Part shown: positions 6,238 to 6,714 of the stretch, one piece after another
How positions within the stretch are numbered: the first letter of the stretch is position 1
Layout: every line of letters starts with the position of its first letter
Source: JBAXGE01 sp044344145
Lineage (GTDB): Bacteria; Planctomycetota; Phycisphaerae; WQYP01
Direction: 5' to 3'
Length of the DNA stretch: 6,714 nucleotides
Assembly (NCBI GenBank): GCA_044344145.1
Contig: JBIJDM010000165.1
Span: 1 to 6,714, forward strand
The notes under the pieces: generated by a model
The model's input: the letters and a program-made list of their open reading frames with translations, nothing else
Database searches by the model: none
What the model was told of the DNA's origin: nothing
Translations under genes and position numbers: made by a program

Positions 6238-6261
6238 CGTGGTACGGCCTTGAAGTGCTAA

Positions 6262-6289
6262 AGAATAACCATTAACCCGCGCCTGTCAA
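6262..6289 (-). promoter_or_regulatory. Sigma-70-type promoter for rplA-rplJ-rplL
   Basis: Minus-strand TTGACA (6284-6289, perfect -35) is followed by a 16-base spacer and TATTCT (6262-6267, four of six to the -10 consensus). Transcription would start near 6255, giving a leader of about 177 bases before rplA. The -35 box contains the panC stop codon (TGA), so the promoter is squeezed against the preceding gene. An operon-first rplA with no rplK upstream needs a promoter here, which supports the call. Confidence 0.65.
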
Positions 6290-6714
6290 GCCGCCGGGGC
6301 GCAGATTTCCCCGCCGGGGCTTAGATTCGCCGTCAGCGGCATGTTATCAATCAGCCGCGTACTGCCACACACCGCCGCCACCAGACCCACACACGGCCCA
6401 TCTATCGGCCCGGTGTATGCCACCAGCATATGGGGATGATACCCGCTGGCATATTGCACGGTTAATCCGCGTTCCTGAATAATCTTGTGCATCCCCTCGG
6501 TGAGCTTCGCCCCCGTCATCCCCGGCGTGGCCAAGGTCCGTTTGGCCCAGTCCAGTGCCGCATACAGTGCAATCGCTTGGCCGCGCTGGGTGGCATCCAA
6601 ATAGCGGTTCCGACTCGACAGCGCCAGACCATCCGCTTCGCGTATTGTTGGACACGTCACCAACTCCACCGGCACATCCAAATCCCGCAGCATCGCCCGC
6701 AGGATCAATTGTTG
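6286..6714 (-). CDS. panC: Pantothenate synthetase, C-terminal part
   Basis: PanC joins D-pantoate and beta-alanine using ATP to make pantothenate, the coenzyme A precursor, in the cytoplasm. Only the C-terminal half is in the window; the frame runs off the right edge, with the last codons reading Q-Q-L, matching the family's pantoate-binding DxQQL element. The strongest signature is TIREADGLALSSRNRYL, whose SSRN loop (KMSKS-like) contacts ATP, and the closing RLIDNMPL matches normal PanC ends. The TTG at 6706-6708 is an internal Leu, not a start. About 15 residues (TANLSPGGEICAPAA) follow the usual end and are encoded by an imperfect 20-base tandem duplication. The stop lies inside the -35 box of the rplA promoter. 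No terminator separates panC from rplA apart from the leader structure. Confidence 0.93.
   Translation of the reverse strand, partial: QQLILRAMLRDLDVPVELVTCPTIREADGLALSSRNRYLDATQRGQAIALYAALDWAKRTLATPGMTGAKLTEGMHKIIQERGLTVQYASGYHPHMLVAYTGPIDGPCVGLVAAVCGSTRLIDNMPLTANLSPGGEICAPAA
6291..6330 (-). repeat. Imperfect 20-bp tandem repeat at the panC 3' end
   Basis: Units 6291-6310 and 6311-6330 share 16 of 20 bases, including an identical CCGCCGGGGC. Because 20 is not a multiple of 3, the two copies are read in different frames. Together they encode the extra residues after the conserved PanC end. Confidence 0.6.

Noticed and set aside
1..6714. Mobile element, CRISPR array or defence system
   Set aside because: No transposase, integrase, spaced repeat array or recognisable defence domain is seen on either strand; the low-GC genes alone do not establish one.

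Overview
This 6.7 kb window is bacterial chromosomal DNA. Most of it is GC-rich (about 70% in a hand-counted stretch of the third gene). It has two gene blocks facing each other. The RNase D with its C-terminal domain, the M42-type peptidase, and an L10 protein with a repetitive Gly/Pro/Arg/Lys C-terminus would fit Planctomycetota, perhaps a Phycisphaerae-like lineage. That placement is an impression from protein style, not a demonstrated assignment.

Plus strand, left block (1-2824): three closely packed genes read as one operon. They are the 3' part of a CPBP (CAAX-type) intramembrane protease, an M42-family metallo-aminopeptidase, and ribonuclease D. The peptidase and RNase D genes overlap by 4 bases (ATGA). 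Both internal starts have good Shine-Dalgarno sequences.

Middle (2825-4160): a lower-GC island (about 40% in hand-counted stretches) with two plus-strand genes I do not recognise. One encodes a small polytopic membrane protein. The other encodes a protein with one N-terminal membrane anchor and an outward-facing domain. The 180-base gap between them and the end of the first gene carry a cluster of short direct and inverted repeats.

Minus strand, right block (4193-6714): reading leftwards, the 3' end of panC (pantothenate synthetase), then rplA (L1), rplJ (L10) and rplL (L7/L12), closed by a textbook intrinsic terminator just after rplL. The usual neighbours rplK (upstream of rplA) and rpoB (downstream of rplL) are absent from their normal places. 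A consensus -35 box overlaps the panC stop codon and appears to start an rplA-first operon with a leader of about 177 nt. That leader can fold into a three-way junction followed by a U5 tract, and one arm has a second possible partner nearer the start codon. This makes it the best candidate here for an undescribed regulatory element, possibly L1 autoregulation. I see no mobile element, CRISPR array, tRNA or rRNA.
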